DNA from: an uncultured Parvibacter sp.
GTDB lineage: Bacteria > Actinomycetota > Coriobacteriia > Coriobacteriales > Eggerthellaceae
Reading direction: 5' to 3'
Assembly: GCA_910587945.1 (NCBI GenBank)
Contig: CAJUNI010000021.1
Coordinates: 1-29,793, forward strand
DNA length: 29,793 bases
The notes under the pieces are model-generated. The model saw only the letters and a program-made list of their open reading frames with translations, made no database searches and was not told the origin of the DNA. Numbering within the stretch: position 1 is the first letter of the stretch; each line of letters starts with the position of its first letter. Of the stretch, positions 1 through 15,000 are shown in pieces. The position numbers were made by a program, and so were the translations under genes.

Positions 1-3000
1 GCCATAGGCAGTCATGAGCAACGCATTGCCCGTGTCTGTAGAGGCTGAACGGGTCGGGTCGAACTGCATCATGAAGTCAATGATGATAGCTTCGCCCTGG
101 TTGAGCGTACCACGGTTGCCGCCGTCACCCGTGAAGTTCCACGTAATGGAGCGACGACCTTCACCACCCGTACCGTTTGAGGTGGGATCTTGACCAATGG
201 CTTCGTAGTAGTCAGCAAACTCATCGCGAGAGGACAGCGTGGAGCCACCGTTGACCAACACGCCATTGCCCAGACGGGTCATGTCCTTAGCCGGATCCAC
301 ATCCGGGCGCAGGGCGGCCGTCTCTTCGCCAATACCCACCGGGGTGCTGTCGGTCAAACTCGTAACCGTCTGCGGCGTGCCGTTAGGCTTGGTGGGGAAT
401 GTCTCGGTGTCGGGATCCATGTTCTCTTTCAGAACCACTTCACCCTGCTCGTTCATCTTGCCCACAAACAGCCAATTGGCGTCATTGTTCGGATCCTTCT
501 CCCAGAGGAAGTTGGAATCGTCGCGCTCATAGCTCTTGAACGAAACCACCCGATAGGTCCACAGCGGAATCTGGGTATTCATGTGCGTGGCGTCGCCCGC
601 CGTATTTGAAGTAGGCGCACGATGATAATCAACGCTCAAGGGGCTCAACGCATCGCCGGCCTTTACCGGGCGCGCCAGATATTGCGAGTTGTCGGAGCTT
701 ACGGAGTCGGTGTAGTCAAAGCCGTCATTCTGCTTACGGGTTCCCGACCAGTCCAGCTGGCCATCAGCCGTAGCCGTTGCCGTCAAGTCGGTATAGGGTA
801 CATAGGAGAAGACGCGGCTGAACGGACGCTCCTTGGTCACACGACGCTCAAGAGCATTGCCCTGAGCATAGATGTTGCGGCCTGCGCCCAAGACGGTGCG
901 GCTGTCCACGAGCTCGGGATAGTAGCCCTCAGGCGTAATGGAGCCATCTTCGTTTTGGCGTACTTCTTGATAGCCACGCAGTACCTTCACCTGCTGCTGC
1001 AGCGCCTTAATAGCTGCCGACACTTCAGCAGTAGAGGTGGAAGACACATCGTCGCCATGGAGAATGGTGGGCTCTTTGGCCGGATACCAATCATCGTCAA
1101 ATTCTTTACCGCAGAGCACCTCAAGCTCGTTGGCTAAGGCCTCGACCTGGGCATGGAACGTGGAATCATCTTCGGACGTTGAGGTGCCCAGATTTTGAAT
1201 CCGCTGACCAATGTCATGGACCTTTTGAGCCTGCTCAATACGCAGCTGTTGTTTCGGCGTGAGATCCGGCAGGTCATTGAGCATGCTGCCTGAAGTCGGA
1301 CCGAAGTTCTGAATACGGGGAAGCTGAGCGGAAATCGACGGATTGGTGCAGCTGTCAACGCTATAGCCGTCGCCGCCTTCGCTCGTATCCCAACCCAACA
1401 GACGCAGCTGGCCTTCGGAGAGGTTATAGAACGTGATCTGGTAGCGCATGAACAACGAGTCCTGGGGATCCAGGTTAATGTTGTTATCCAACCAGCTATA
1501 GCCGCCAGAAGCCGTACCAGTGAAGTACCACTGCTTCACGTCAATCTTGATGGTGGGCTTCTCGTCAGAGCGGAAGAAGCCGGCACGACTCCGCTCATAT
1601 TGAGCGTACTTCGTATCGTCGTAGCGCGGTACCACGGAGGCGAAGTGGTTCACATGGACCGAGTCAGACTGGACAATGTCTTCATCGGTATCCACCGTGA
1701 CATCACCTAAGCCGGTATCTGCCGCCACCGTCTTCAGGTTGACGCGAGCGCCTCCCTCTTCCAGGGCAGCAGCCGCCGCTTCCGTAGCCTCAGCTGGGGC
1801 ATCCTCGTCAGCCAAAAGCGTGATCTCTTGACCGGTTTGAGCCACGGTCGGGTCTTCAATACCGCGGGTGCCATAAAGGGCTGCCTGGGTTTGCGTGCCA
1901 TGAACCTTTGGCAGTTCCGTAATAAAGGCGGAGCCATGGACGCCCGCAGCGTTATTCACAATGCCTACCGGCAAGGAAGAACCGGTTACCCATTGCACTT
2001 GGTAGTCACGCACAATGAGGTCGCCTTGCATCGTACGGCTCCAGCAGTCTTCGCCACCCACGGCCGGATTAGGAGCAACACCACGAAGGGCCGCTTCCAT
2101 TTCGGCATCACTTAGGGTGCGATCTACCGTAGTGCCCGCCTCGGTGGTCAGCACTTCGCCGTAGTAATAGAGCTTGTTGGGGCCGATCTTATAAACCTTC
2201 GACATATCAAGGTAGTTGATATTACCAAGGTTGCGGCTCACGTACTTCTGGACCGGATCGTCAGCCTTAGCACTTACCGTGCCATCCAGCTCTACCTGAT
2301 CCTCGTAATACTTACGCTTCTGCCAGCCCGTATTGTTGCGAGCAGCATCTACCTCATCAGGCATTTCGCGCTCGATGGTATCCGGATCAGCGTCAACCGC
2401 CAAGCGGAAACCATGGGGCACGGGAACCTCATGAGACAAGGTGTCGTCATCTAAGACAGGACGACCGGAGGCGTCGGTGTCACAGGCCTTAATGACCCAG
2501 CGCACCTGACGAATCTGGGTGCCCGTCCGTGCAATTTCAGTGATGGTGCGGTTGGCCTTGTCGGAAACCCGGGCATAGCCCACGAGCTCCCAGCCATAGC
2601 CATCACCTTCGCCGGCCGTGTTGAAGTCCGTGCTTGCGCCAGCACCATTGACATCATCTTCGCCATAGAAGTAATCGCGATCAGCATCGGTGCCCGGCAC
2701 GGCAAAGTTCTCATAGAAGCTCTCAGTGGCACCATTTTGTTCGTTGTAGCCGTTGATAGCCTTATCCATATCCGTAGAGGCACGACGGACATAGACCAAG
2801 ATCCAAAGCTTCTCTTCAATGGCCCGTGCGGCTTCTGCTTCCGGACCTTCCGCATCGACACGCACCGTGTTTGCCCGGACCGCATACTTCAGGCGATCTT
2901 CGGCTTGGGCTGCCTGGAAGTCGTCATACTTGATCGGACCATCAACACCCGCATATTCATTGTCCTCGTTGGTGAAGTAGGGGAAGCGTGCTTCGCCCCC

Positions 3001-6000
3001 TACCGTCCAGCTGCGGGCCACATCCACACGCCAAGCGCCTACTTCGTTACCGTCTTGGTCGAAGTAATGCGTACCTTCGGGAGCTTCATAGGGGTCTCCC
3101 CCGGTAACGGGATTGGTCAGCAGGTACTTAGAGGTACCCGGCATCTCCCAGACACCAGTGCGCACCGAGTCGATGGAGGGCATAACTTTACCCGTGGGAA
3201 CCGTAGCGCTATTGATAGGCGCGTTCTGGGTAGTTTGCGTACCCATAGCCCAGAGCGGTACCTGCCAATCCACAATGAAGCTGTTGACGGCAGCACCGGT
3301 ATTGATGGCCTGGGTGACATAGAGGTTGTTATTACCGGCCTGGGTAGAGTCGGTCGAGCTCACTTCGTTGGTCGGCACGCGAACCACACCGGTATCGGCA
3401 CGCACCGATGCGGAGGGCTTGCGAATGGTGAAGTAACCGCTGGTGGAGCTCATATGGCGTTCGGGCACGATGACACGATCGCCATTCGGACGCACAATGC
3501 GGTCGCCGCTTTCGTAAACCTTGTCCTTGTCCCAGTCGGTCTCAGCGACCACGTCTTGGGTATCGGGATCTAAGTGCTCTTCAGCGTCATAGACCAACGA
3601 TGCTTCATCGACCCACTGGAAGTACTCGGGAGACTGATTATTGAAGCCACTGACGCCATAGGAATTCTCGGAGTCGGAATCCTTCACGGGCTTTAAGTAC
3701 AGCACGCCCGCTTCAAAGGTGACTTCCTGCTCATCGGCACCCGTCGGATCGCAAACCGGCTCAAACTCAGGGAATCCGTCAGAGCCATAGACAATCTGGC
3801 CGTTAGCAGTTTTTGCCTTATAGATGGCATCGTCTTTGGACACCGTTGCGGTGGTGGTTTTCTCAAAACGATGGGACCAGCCGCTCCCCTCGGGCAGCCA
3901 CGCAACGTCGCGATCCTCCATGGTGAAGTAAGCCTTGGAGGCCTGAGTAGACCAGGTACGAACCGCATTCATCTGCTCTTTGAAGCTCAAGGCTTTACCA
4001 TCAGCATTGGTTAGACCCTCAAGAGCCTCTTCTTCGCTACCCACGTTATCGATACGGGTGCGTACCTTCACGGTAACCGCGTCACCTGCACCCACATAGC
4101 CATCAGCCCGGACGTTGTCCCAGAAGGCCGAAAGCAGCGTGGGATGCTTCAAGAACTCAGCATCGGAAGCATCATCGGGAGGCGTGATCTCAAAGACCAC
4201 GGTCTCGCCGCCATGGATGCGATCCTTCACATCGGCGGCATCGACGGTGTCGGTCAGATCATCCACATCGGGCTTGCCGTATTCCGCATCCTTGGTAAGA
4301 GCTCCCGAGGCGCCATAGGCATCCTTGTTGTAGTCTGGCTGAATACGCACGCGCACCGTCCAGCCTTGCTCAATGAGCTGTTTGGGCGTTAAGCGCTGGT
4401 ACTTCTTGGTTTGCGTATCCCGCTTGGGATAGATTGCCTCATTGGTGAGCGGATCGCGCACGGTACCGGTGTCGGTATGACGATCCTTATAGGCATATTC
4501 CACATAGAAGGGATAGTCGTCCCCTTCGTAATCGCAGAACAGACGCTCGAAGTCGGCAGGGTTTACCACCTCGCCCAAGTTCATCAGCTTCTCGCGATCG
4601 TAGAACGTAACCTGCTCAGGCAGATAGATAGAGAACACGAGCTTCGAGTGCTGCAGAGCACCCTCTTTGCCCTGCTGAGCGGAAGCATTCTTATTGCCAA
4701 TGATGGAGTTGCGCAGCGTCGCTGAGAACCAAACCTCATCATCATATTCAAAGGCACCCGAGGTAGCATCGCTGTCGTCATTGCTGAGCAATGCCCCATT
4801 GGCTGCGCCCGGCAGCGGAAGCGCCGTAGTAGCAGAAGCCAGCGTACCTTGATCCAAGGTCGCATCGGTAGGCTTCGTATCAGGGGTGTTTTGTACCTTG
4901 AAGTCAGAACCTAAGGTCGGCGTCTTCAACCGAATCTTGTTGGCTGTAAAGACACCCTTGTCCTCATGAACGGCCGGAGCCGCGCCCCCACGAACCGCAA
5001 ACTTCTCAGCCTTGGTGGCCTGAGAGTTCGTGCTGTCGGTGGTGAGTGCACCGGTCTCATCCACTGCATTATTGTTCAGGTTTTGGGTAGTGGTGGACGA
5101 CAGAGCATACTGGGTACGGAACGTGTACTCAGAGATATTCAAACCCTGATTGTCGGCCGGACCCGTAAGCCCAATGCGATTGCCGCCATAGCGCATGGCG
5201 CCGGTGGACTCGCTATAAGTGCCAAAGTAACCCGTGAGATGGTTGTACTGCACACCGTCATTGGTGAGCAGACCGGCATTGTAGTAGTTGTAAGGCAACC
5301 GGAATACCCGCTCAAAGACGTGACTGTCGTGAGAGGAATGGGTGTTTTGGTTGCTACACCAATTCACATAGGAACTCGGGAAGACATTGTCGTATTCCCA
5401 CTCATAGCGGTAGGCCGTGGCCCCATGGGCATCGGTGTGGGTTGCGGTACCCAGGTAGTTGGTGGTACGCCACACGACGTTTGACCAATTGCCGTTATCA
5501 CCACAAACCGTCATGTAAGCAGCACTAACCGCATCCAGACGAACGTCGCGCTGACGCCAGTCGCCGGCACCGCGATAGCGTGCCGGGGCACCCACCGTGT
5601 AAGGGTCAGCACCACAGCTCGGGTGAGAAATCTCGTTATCGGTGAGAGCTTTATAGCCGGTCATGGCGCTGGTGACATAGGTGCGCACCGATTCGGTGGT
5701 GCGAGCAGCTTCCTTGCGATCAGGCAGCTCATACCATTCCGGCTCGTTGGTCATCGCGATGGAGAACTTAAAGGTATCCATCTGATGAGAAGCAATGCGC
5801 TGCTCGGTGGCGGCGTCATAGCCCAGGTCGTTACCCTTGGGCAAGAAGCGCACCACGAAACGATAGTTATCAGTATTGATCTGGCTTGCCGGATAGGCCG
5901 ACGGATCAGCCTCTACCTGTTCGTAGGTAACCGTAGCCTGGAAGTTAGCCTTGAGCCATTCCATGGACTCGTTCTGGTTGACTTCCCCAGCACTACCCCA

Positions 6001-9000
6001 GGCAGCATTGGTGGATTGGGCAATATCCCAGTCCTCATAGAGGAATTCTTGGGTCTGGCCTTTCCACTGACCATAGGGCTTGCGGGTCTCACGATGAACC
6101 GGCGTAATGCCATAGGGCAAGACCACCGTTACTACCGGTAAGACCAAATCACCCATCTGTCCACCGAGCTTGGAGTAGGTGGCCCAGCGGTTTTCGTTCA
6201 TGTTGTACTGGGCGTAGTTATTGTCGTTGTAGTTGCGCGCAAACGCATCCCACCAGAAACGGTTCTCCACATGGACATTGAGCTGACGGGTATCCGTTTC
6301 CGCTTCCATGTAGTAGTTGGCCGAGGTAGAACCAACGCCATCGGTAACCGTACCGCTCTCTTGATCGCCACCCAGTACATCGGGCAAGCTCACGGTATTC
6401 CAAACGCGTACTACAGGCTTGCGCATCACCGCGCTCGTGCCAGTTTGAGCATAGAGTACCGGACCCGTGGCCCCTTGATTCTTGTAGGCTTGGCGCCAGA
6501 AGCTTCCGTTTTGCGCAGCCTGGCCCATCGGATCAGCCACCGTGTCGGTGTCCTCTACCGTCGTAGTACGAACTGTATTGTTTTGAATCGTCCAGCCATT
6601 GACCGCAGGCATGTTTGGCGAACCCGCCAACTGGGTTTCGCCGGTACGCGTGCGATAGTAGCGCTGGAGCGTGTACTTGTAATCCATGCCGAAGGGCTGG
6701 ATGTGACGGGTGCGGTCCTTGCTCAGACCCTCGTAGTGGTCGATGTCATAGATCTGATAGTAGGCACTGGAGAGGGACGGCTCTTCGCCAGCGTTCTTGT
6801 TTTGGCCAACCTTGGCGCCTTCTGCGGCCGTGCGATCCCAAGGCCGGGTCATCAGGCGGTCATACCAGGTTTCACTCTCATTGTTACCAAAGACATGGGA
6901 CGGAATATTAACTTTGATCTGATAGCCGCCCGTACCTGACAAAGCCTTACGAATAGCATCGTAGTACTGGGCATAGGTGCCATAGTTGCGTACCACATCG
7001 GGATCCGCATTGTCCCAGGCACGGTTATCGATACTACGTCCATACCACTTGCCCAGATCTTGCTTCACCTTGATCTTGAGCACCCAGGGTTGGGAGCTAT
7101 CGCGATAGCTAACCGAATGATTGCTATTGCCTTCAGCAGCGACCGCCGTGTAGGTGGTAGTAGTAGGCGTTGCCGTGGCCGCAATGGAAGAGCGACCCGG
7201 ATCCTGAATAGCGCTTGGAGCGTAATAACCCGCAGCTGCCACGCCCTCTTCGCTTTGAGCAGAGGTAGGCGTTTGCACTACTTCGATTTCCAGTAGATCA
7301 GAGATATCAATCCAAGTAGTCGCAAGCGTGGGATCTTGAGAATAGTTACCACTAATGGTGGACGTCGAAGCCAGCAAGTAGGCCTGGGGCTTAATCTGAG
7401 TTGCCAGCTTGTCCAGATCATTGGTATCCACATCACCCGCTGAAGGAGCCTTACCTGCTACACCTGCGGCGTAGAAGGCGCCCTCCCCTTGGGATTCAAT
7501 GATGGAGATCTCATCACCGGAAGCACTAGTTTGCGTCTTCACCGAAACCGTTGCCGGCTGATTAGCGGTGGTGTCTGCTTCTTCCGGAAGCGTCTGAGCA
7601 CTCATTTCAAGTGAACGCTCGATAGCTACTTGATAGGCATCGCTAAAGAATTCGCCATTGGCCACTTCCTCTTCCTCAGCAAAGGCTGACGGGGCCGTTG
7701 CACCCGTAGTGGCCACCGCGGAAGAACCTGTGGTGGTAAACACTGCAGGGGTGGGCTCGACTTCGGCAATGCCTTCGGCCGAAGCTAAGACTGGCCCATT
7801 ACCCAGGCCGAAGCGTTGGGTGGCGGCAGTTTCTGTGGTAGTCACAGAAGTAGCTTCTGGCAGCGCAATGCCTGCATCATCCAAGGAACCCGCAGTAGCC
7901 GACAGAGCCTCGGCCATTACCGATGCCAAGGCTTGGGCCATAACAGAACGGGACTGGGCCGTGGTTTTAACTTGAGGTACTACCTCAACGCCGGCGCCTG
8001 TGCCATTGATGGTGAAGGTGGTATCCCACAGATAGGGAGCTCCACTCCAGCTTTGATTCTGAATTACTAAACGATAGGTGCCCGCAGCCAGGCTTCCTAC
8101 CATGAGCTCATTCACCACACTCAGGGTTGCGGAAGTACCCGTCTGGCCTTGATTGTTTACCTTAAAGGTAACCGGATCTCCGGCCTCATCTTCGATAGCG
8201 AAGGTGTATTGCGCACCCTCAGCAAAGCTCACGCCACTCGGAGCTTGAGGGGTAGCCACCGTCACAATGCTCGGGTTTTTGCCCACTTCTAAGGTGGCGG
8301 TCAAATCAACACCAGTGCCACCCTCAGGGACGCTAAACTCAAGGGCTTCAGTGGGAAGCAAGTAGGTGGTTCCGTCAGCCAAAAGTGGAGACTCGATAAA
8401 GCGCAAGCGATAGGTGCCCGGATTCAGGCTTTGGACAAAGACCGGACGATTAAGCTCGAGGTCAGCGCTTTGAACGATAGGAGTCTCAGTCTCCTCTTCG
8501 CCGGTTACGAGCATGAGGCTATAGCGAGCCTTCGTACCGGCGGGGGCACCGGGAGCCACTGCATCCATACGGACACTCGACTTGCCCGACTCGATGGAGG
8601 GTGCCTCACCTAAGGTGCAGGTCATAGCCAAGTCGATAACGCCGCCATGACCATCCGCCTCAAACTTCTCCGCACCGGAGGGTGCAATGAAGGGCCAGGT
8701 GCCCTGGCGAGTCACTTCTTGCTCTTCACCCGTGGGCTGACCATTGGGTCCCAAAACCGGTTCTTTAACTTGATAGCTATAAGTCATCGTCGGCGCTTCA
8801 ATCATAGCTACCGAATACACACCCTTCGGCAGCAGCGCCAGTTGAATCTTTTGATCCTTAGAAACGGCAATCTTATAGGCGGAAGCGTCTACCGTCTCAC
8901 CTTCTTCGGCCACCACAGGGTTGCCCGTAGCCGGATCAATAGGATCGCCATTCTCGTTATAGAGCACCACATAGCCCGGGGTATCTGCCCCGTAGGCCGT

Positions 9001-12000
9001 CATGGTGAAGGTGATGGGGCTTGCATCCCAGACATGCTCCAGGGTGTAGCTGAAGCTAATGGGATCCCCTAAGCCCACGACAAAGAAGTGCTCCACACCA
9101 CTGGGAAGCTTATAACCTAAGCCGCCACCCAGCTCAGAGGGCATCGACGGCGAACCGGTGACCTTGAGGCCATAGTGACCTCGCGGTAGCGTTGCAACTT
9201 CCACTTCCCCATTAGCGGCAACCGGAACGTTTACATAGCCCTCAACCGGATCGCCCTCCACATAGGTGGTGCGCTCTTCGTAGGTCGGGTTGCCCTCTTC
9301 ATCCAGAACCGGGTTGCCTTCTTCATCAACCACCGGCTCAGAGGTTTTGACCTCGGTCATGGAAACAATGGTGACCGCACCCGGTGCGTTAGGATCAGCC
9401 CCTTCGGCGTTCAGCGTGACAGAGATGGCACTGTTATGCTCAATGCGATTCAGGGTAAGTTCAGCATTGACCATAGAAGGCTTCTTGGAGTCGTAGACCG
9501 TAACCTCCACATAGCGGCCCTCATCGGTGCACTTCACAAACTTACCTGACGCACTCTTCACATAGGTCTTACCGGCAATCGTAATAACAGTCTGACCATC
9601 GGGATTGGTGCCATCGCCCGAAACCGGACCCTCATATTTCACCAAGCGCACAGGCTGGCCATCTTCCGCATAGACCTTCTGCTTCTCAGCCTGAGCAACT
9701 CCGGACAGATCAACACTAATACCGGTGGAAGTTTCGGACCCATCCGGATTCGTGGTGGTAGAAGGATTGGATTCCACCATGGTGTCGTGGCTCGTGATAT
9801 GGAAGCTTAGCGGCTTCCAGGCCGAGGTCCGCTCCTCCACAGACTGGGTGCCATCTTCGTTTTGAACCAAAATACGATAGGTGTAGGAACCCTCCTCGAA
9901 GGGCAGCTTGTCGGGGGTTTGACCGACTTCGCGAATGACAATCCAGTAGTCGCCTTCGGGCAGCGTAACGTCAGCACCACCCAACACGACATTCTCATTG
10001 GGTGTCAGTTCGAAACCATCAATGACCACAGCGCCGGTGGCATTGACTACATCCACAATGATGGGATCTTCAAGACCCGGAGCCGTTACCGTCATGGATA
10101 CCTGACCGGTATAGGTCACCGTATCCTCTTCCAGATCAGAATCATCATCACCCGGAATGTTGGTGATCGTGCCATCCAAAATAGGCTCAACGCCCCGAGG
10201 CATCACGTAGGTGAATTCCACACCGTCCAGGTTACGGTCGCCGTAGTTGTAGGCCGTAAGTTCGCTTACGAAATCTTGGTTGTATTGCAGTGCGGTGGTG
10301 TACTGGCCTACGAATACGCCACGATGGTCGCGATAGTGCTGCGCAGAGTAGTCATAGGTTCCTGTGGCCCAACCTGCATGGCTGTCCTCAGAATTGTAGT
10401 AGCGACGTACTTCGTAGTCAGCAACACCGGATCCAGCGGTGGCCGTATCGCCCGAAATGAAGCGGCTTGACGTGGCCAACCACGCCTTATCCATATGCAG
10501 GCGCGTCTCAGACCACACGAGCGGCGTATCACTTAGCCAGCGATGCTGCTTTTCCGTGTCATTAATGCGGCTCTTGGTGACAAAGCCGTACCAGTCACGC
10601 ACATAACGGCTCACGTTGCGCAGAGCACCCGCACCGTTGGCAATGTTGTTTTCAGCAGCAGCTGAGCTACCGCCTTGATTAATACCATTGGAGCCGTCGT
10701 ACCACCACACATAGTGGGTATCGGCGGGCAACTGAGACTCAACTGTCGCCTTAGTGCCGATCTCAGGGCGCGGCGTGTAGCGCACGATCTGCTTGTTGTT
10801 GGAGGTCTTCATGTCGGTATCGAGCAGATAGCCCAACGACATGCCATCGGTGGCGCTGGTCGCAGAACTATTGATGTTGCTGTGGTAGTTCCAATCAGAG
10901 CCATTAGTGCTGTAGGGATAGGCATAGACGCCCATGCCGTTCATACCCCAGCCATTAATGTTCCAGCCCGTGCTGTACTGGCCATAGGAACGACCCTCAC
11001 CGGGGATATAGGTATAGGAACCATCAAACATTTCCCAGGTGTCCGTTTGCTCTGGCTTGTCACCCGAGAAGGCAGAGTCGAGCATGAGGTAATCCATGTC
11101 CATAACCACATTCTCAGTGGTCACGCGATAACCACCCCAGCTGTCACGCACCGAATAATCCCAATTCGTGGTACCAGTCGTCTGGTCACCATTATTGGTC
11201 AAGGGGCTTACATGGCCTGTCCAGCCCGAGCTCTCATGCCAATAATCGGTGTAATAGTACTCGCCCACCCGCGGGAAATAGGCCGGCTCTAAGGTATCGA
11301 GCGCACTTTGTCCCAAAGCGCTCGGAGCAGTCAGGCGATCCCCGCTATAGCCGTTGCGCTGGTAGACCTGAGGCAGGTTATCGATTGAGGCATAGATGTC
11401 GAAGGACACCTCGATGCGGTCGCCCACCTCCATGCGCGTGAAGTCAGGCATGATTGCGTCCACCGGGCGGTCGTACTGGAGATTGGAATCCACCACGGAT
11501 CCACCCTGGACACCACCCGCAGCCGCCGTCTCCTTCACAAGGGCCGCGCCCTCGGGTAGAGCCTCATCCAGCGGAATCCAGCAAATCTTAAACAACGTGA
11601 AAGGCGTTTCCTGGCTTACCTTCACGCCATTGGCCAAGGTAGCACGAGGATCAAGGTCGGCGAAGTAGTTGCCGTGACCGCCACCGGTTTCGCTTGCAGT
11701 ATTGGTGTAGATCATGGCTCCACCATAGTCAGGCAAGCGGTAGGTTTCGACCGGAACCACGATAAGCTTCATGCCATTGGTACGCTCATCGTAGACGTCA
11801 CGATTGGGATGAGCCACGGCTCCGTTAGCCTCACGGGTCCGCAGGTTTTCATACCACTTCACCGTCAGATGCTGGGCGAGCCATTCTGCCGTTATGGGCT
11901 TATCGCCGTCGGCCTTCAAGTAGTCCGTCGGGATCAGTTCATAGAAGACCGGGTTGTAGAGTTCCCCTTCCAAAGTGGTAATACCGTAGTTCGTACGCTT

Positions 12001-15000
12001 GGGTACGTTGGTAAGGGTGTTCTTGTACCAGAGCTGTTCACCCGCCACATAGCTGGTCTTCTGGTTTGCCTCAGCGTTATAGATCGCCTCGGCTTCCTTT
12101 TGGGTCTGGAAGACCTGGTTCTGGAATTGCATGACAGGCGTACGACGCCAAATGGTGATGGGCGCCCGCTTGCCTTCGTCCTGCTTTGTGAGCAGGGTCT
12201 CGTGCTGTACCGGCGTATTTTGCTTGAGTACCGGCGTTTCCTTCGAGCCGCTCTGAGCGTTACTCTTGGCAAGATCCACGAAGTCCAGCACCGTGTTTTG
12301 ACGATCGGTGTGGGTAAAGGCCACATCTACCTGGCTATAGGGAGTCCACAGGTTCTCCTGTTCGCCCGCGCGATGGTTGACGGCCGTGGTATCCAAACGG
12401 GTATCTTGATAGCGGGCCACACCCAGCAACGACACATCGTCTAAGGGGAAGGCGGTGGTGCCATCAGCGGTAGCCGGAATGTCGTAGTAGGTAATCCGCA
12501 CGCCGGTTACATCGCGGAAGATATTGCCATTGGAGGTATGAGCCCCGGGCGTGAGCGCTGCATCCTCATTCTTATACTTCGCTTCCAGCTCTTCATAGCT
12601 TACCCAAGCCCCGGCATTGCTACCGGTGGCCTCTTGGGGCGTCACCGTTACTCGGGACTCGAGGGCAACGGTGGCCGGCGTGTCAGAGCCATGCCAGTTC
12701 GGCACATAGTATTCAATCTTGACATCGGGCCGAGCCACCGCGCCAGTTTCATCGGTTTGATCCAAGTTCACCGAATCCGGCAGCAGGGCACGCTCACGCT
12801 GGGCAGCCGTCGTGGCACCCGTCAATCCTAAGACCTTAGCGGGCGTAGTGTTCTTCCAACCCTCAGCAGCCGTAACGGAGGCCTGCGGATAACCCAACTC
12901 GGGCACCGACTCATCGGCCACGTAGGTGGGCTTCGACGTCAATTCGAAGTAGCGCTTACCGGCAGGGTTGCCCAAGGCATCAAAGCCGTCGGTGCTATCG
13001 CCATAAGCGCCTTGAACCACACCGGTGCCTACCACACCCCGCATGAAGGAAACCGTGACCGTCATGGTGGACTCATGCCAGGTGGTGTTGCGAATGTTAG
13101 TTACCCGCAAACGCATCCGGTTGCCATCGGCGTTCGCCAGCTGACCGGAGGCAGAATAGGGATTCAGGGTCTTGGTCGTGGGATCCCAGAATTCCGGCGT
13201 GATCGCAATGCGATTATCGTCACGGTTGGTATTGAGGATCTCCTTCACATGACGATGGAATACCACGTTGGAATGGTCACGCGCAGCCAATTGCTGGTAG
13301 CCATCAAAGCGCACATCCTTGGCGGTATCGAAGCTGTAGGTCAACAGGGTATTGTTATCGGCACAGTTGTCCGCCACCCCAACGCCGGTGCTGTGAGCCC
13401 GGGCAATGTAGCCAAGCTCTGAGCTGTCCGTTGCATAGTCAGCCGTCGCGCGGTTGTTGCCACCACCCGAACCAGAGTGGTTTACCGTGCGGTACTGCGC
13501 AAAGCCGTGCAGCGGTGCCGCAATAGCGTAGAAGTTTGCCTGGAGCGAGGTGCCCTGATAGGACGGATGATCGTTACGATTGGTCTGATTCTCCGTGCTG
13601 TTGTAGGCCTCATCGGTTTCCAGCTCGTCAGTTACCTGAGTGATAACGCGAATCCAAACCCCCCGACCCACTGAAATTTGGCTCGTGGAGTTGCTGTTGT
13701 CCTTAGAAGGCTTATAGGCATCCCCGATGGTAAAGGTGATGTTGCGGTTACCGTCATACTGCTCGGTGCCACTGCCGAAGGTGCGCGCACCATCTTCGTC
13801 CACCTCAGCCTGGGAAAGATCCATCTGGGGCTGCACCACCGAAGCGGTGGTTCCTGCAGCATCGGAGAGAGTCGCCGTTACGGGCAGAATCGCACCGGTA
13901 CCTTGGGCCGCGGTGTTAGCTTCAACCCAGGTCTTCTTGGTTTCGTCGTAGTACTTCTCCACTTCCCAACCCACGATGCGCTGGCCCTTTTGCACCTCAA
14001 AGCGTGCATCTACGTGCTCCAGCGGTAACGGGTTCAACTCAAAGGGCGTACCACTATCGGAAGAAGCATAGGTGAGATCCGTGCGTACCGGCTCTACCGT
14101 ACCAGAGGCGTTCTTCTTACCCGAACCCACATAGAGGTGATACTCCACATAGTCACCGGCATAGAGGTCACCGTTAGGCACGCCATTGCCATTGGTAGAC
14201 GTAGTAGCGTCGGGTGCATAGCTCCAGGGGGAGCTTGCGGAATACTCGTCAGCGTCATAGGCGAAGATCTTCTGGGAAGAACCATTCATGAAGACCTGTT
14301 TGCCGCGCTGCATATCGGTATCCAAAACCGCCAGTTGGTGAGAGAGGTCATAGCCGCGGGTATTTGACTCGTTCTTTACCAACGTCTTTTTGTTGGGGTC
14401 ACGGGTCAAAACATCAGACACTGTCAGGTTCTGGTAGGTACGCATACCGCCCATCGCATTACCTTGCTTGTCGAAGGTAGGCGTTGACCAGTAATTCCAA
14501 TTACCCTTAACCAAATCCACGCCGGTCTCTTCGGCCGTGGTGAAGTCCTCCACTTCCCTATCGGCATAGACGCCGTCATAGGCAAAGGCAAAGTTATGAG
14601 CATAGTCCGGGGTCTTGTTAGTACCCGAGATGTTATCGCGCACGCGATTAGCACCGAGCCATTGGCCAGAATCCAACATAGTCTCGGGCTTTTCGCGATT
14701 CGCAGCCGGTGAGAGATAAAGGAACTCAACCGAGGTCACATAGGGCGCTGCATATTCCAGGTCCACCGACTCGTCGCCCACAAAGGCGCCGCGCAACGTA
14801 TTGGTGCGATCGGTGGCATTGTAATGACCGACGATGCCGCCTTGAATCAGGTTAATAACCGCCGCTTGCGCATCGGCCTCAGTTTCCCCGTCTGCCAAGC
14901 TGCGGCCGGCGGTATTCAAGCCGTGGCTGGCCGAGAGCTTGGCGAACAGATCCGCCGCACTCAGGTCCGGATTCTGCTGCTTGATTTCCGTGAGACGCAG

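Noticed and set aside
7990..10130. Enzymatic or isopeptide-forming function of the prealbumin-like repeats
   Set aside because: I could not identify a consistent Lys plus Asn/Asp plus Glu set by eye, so only the fold-level resemblance is reported.
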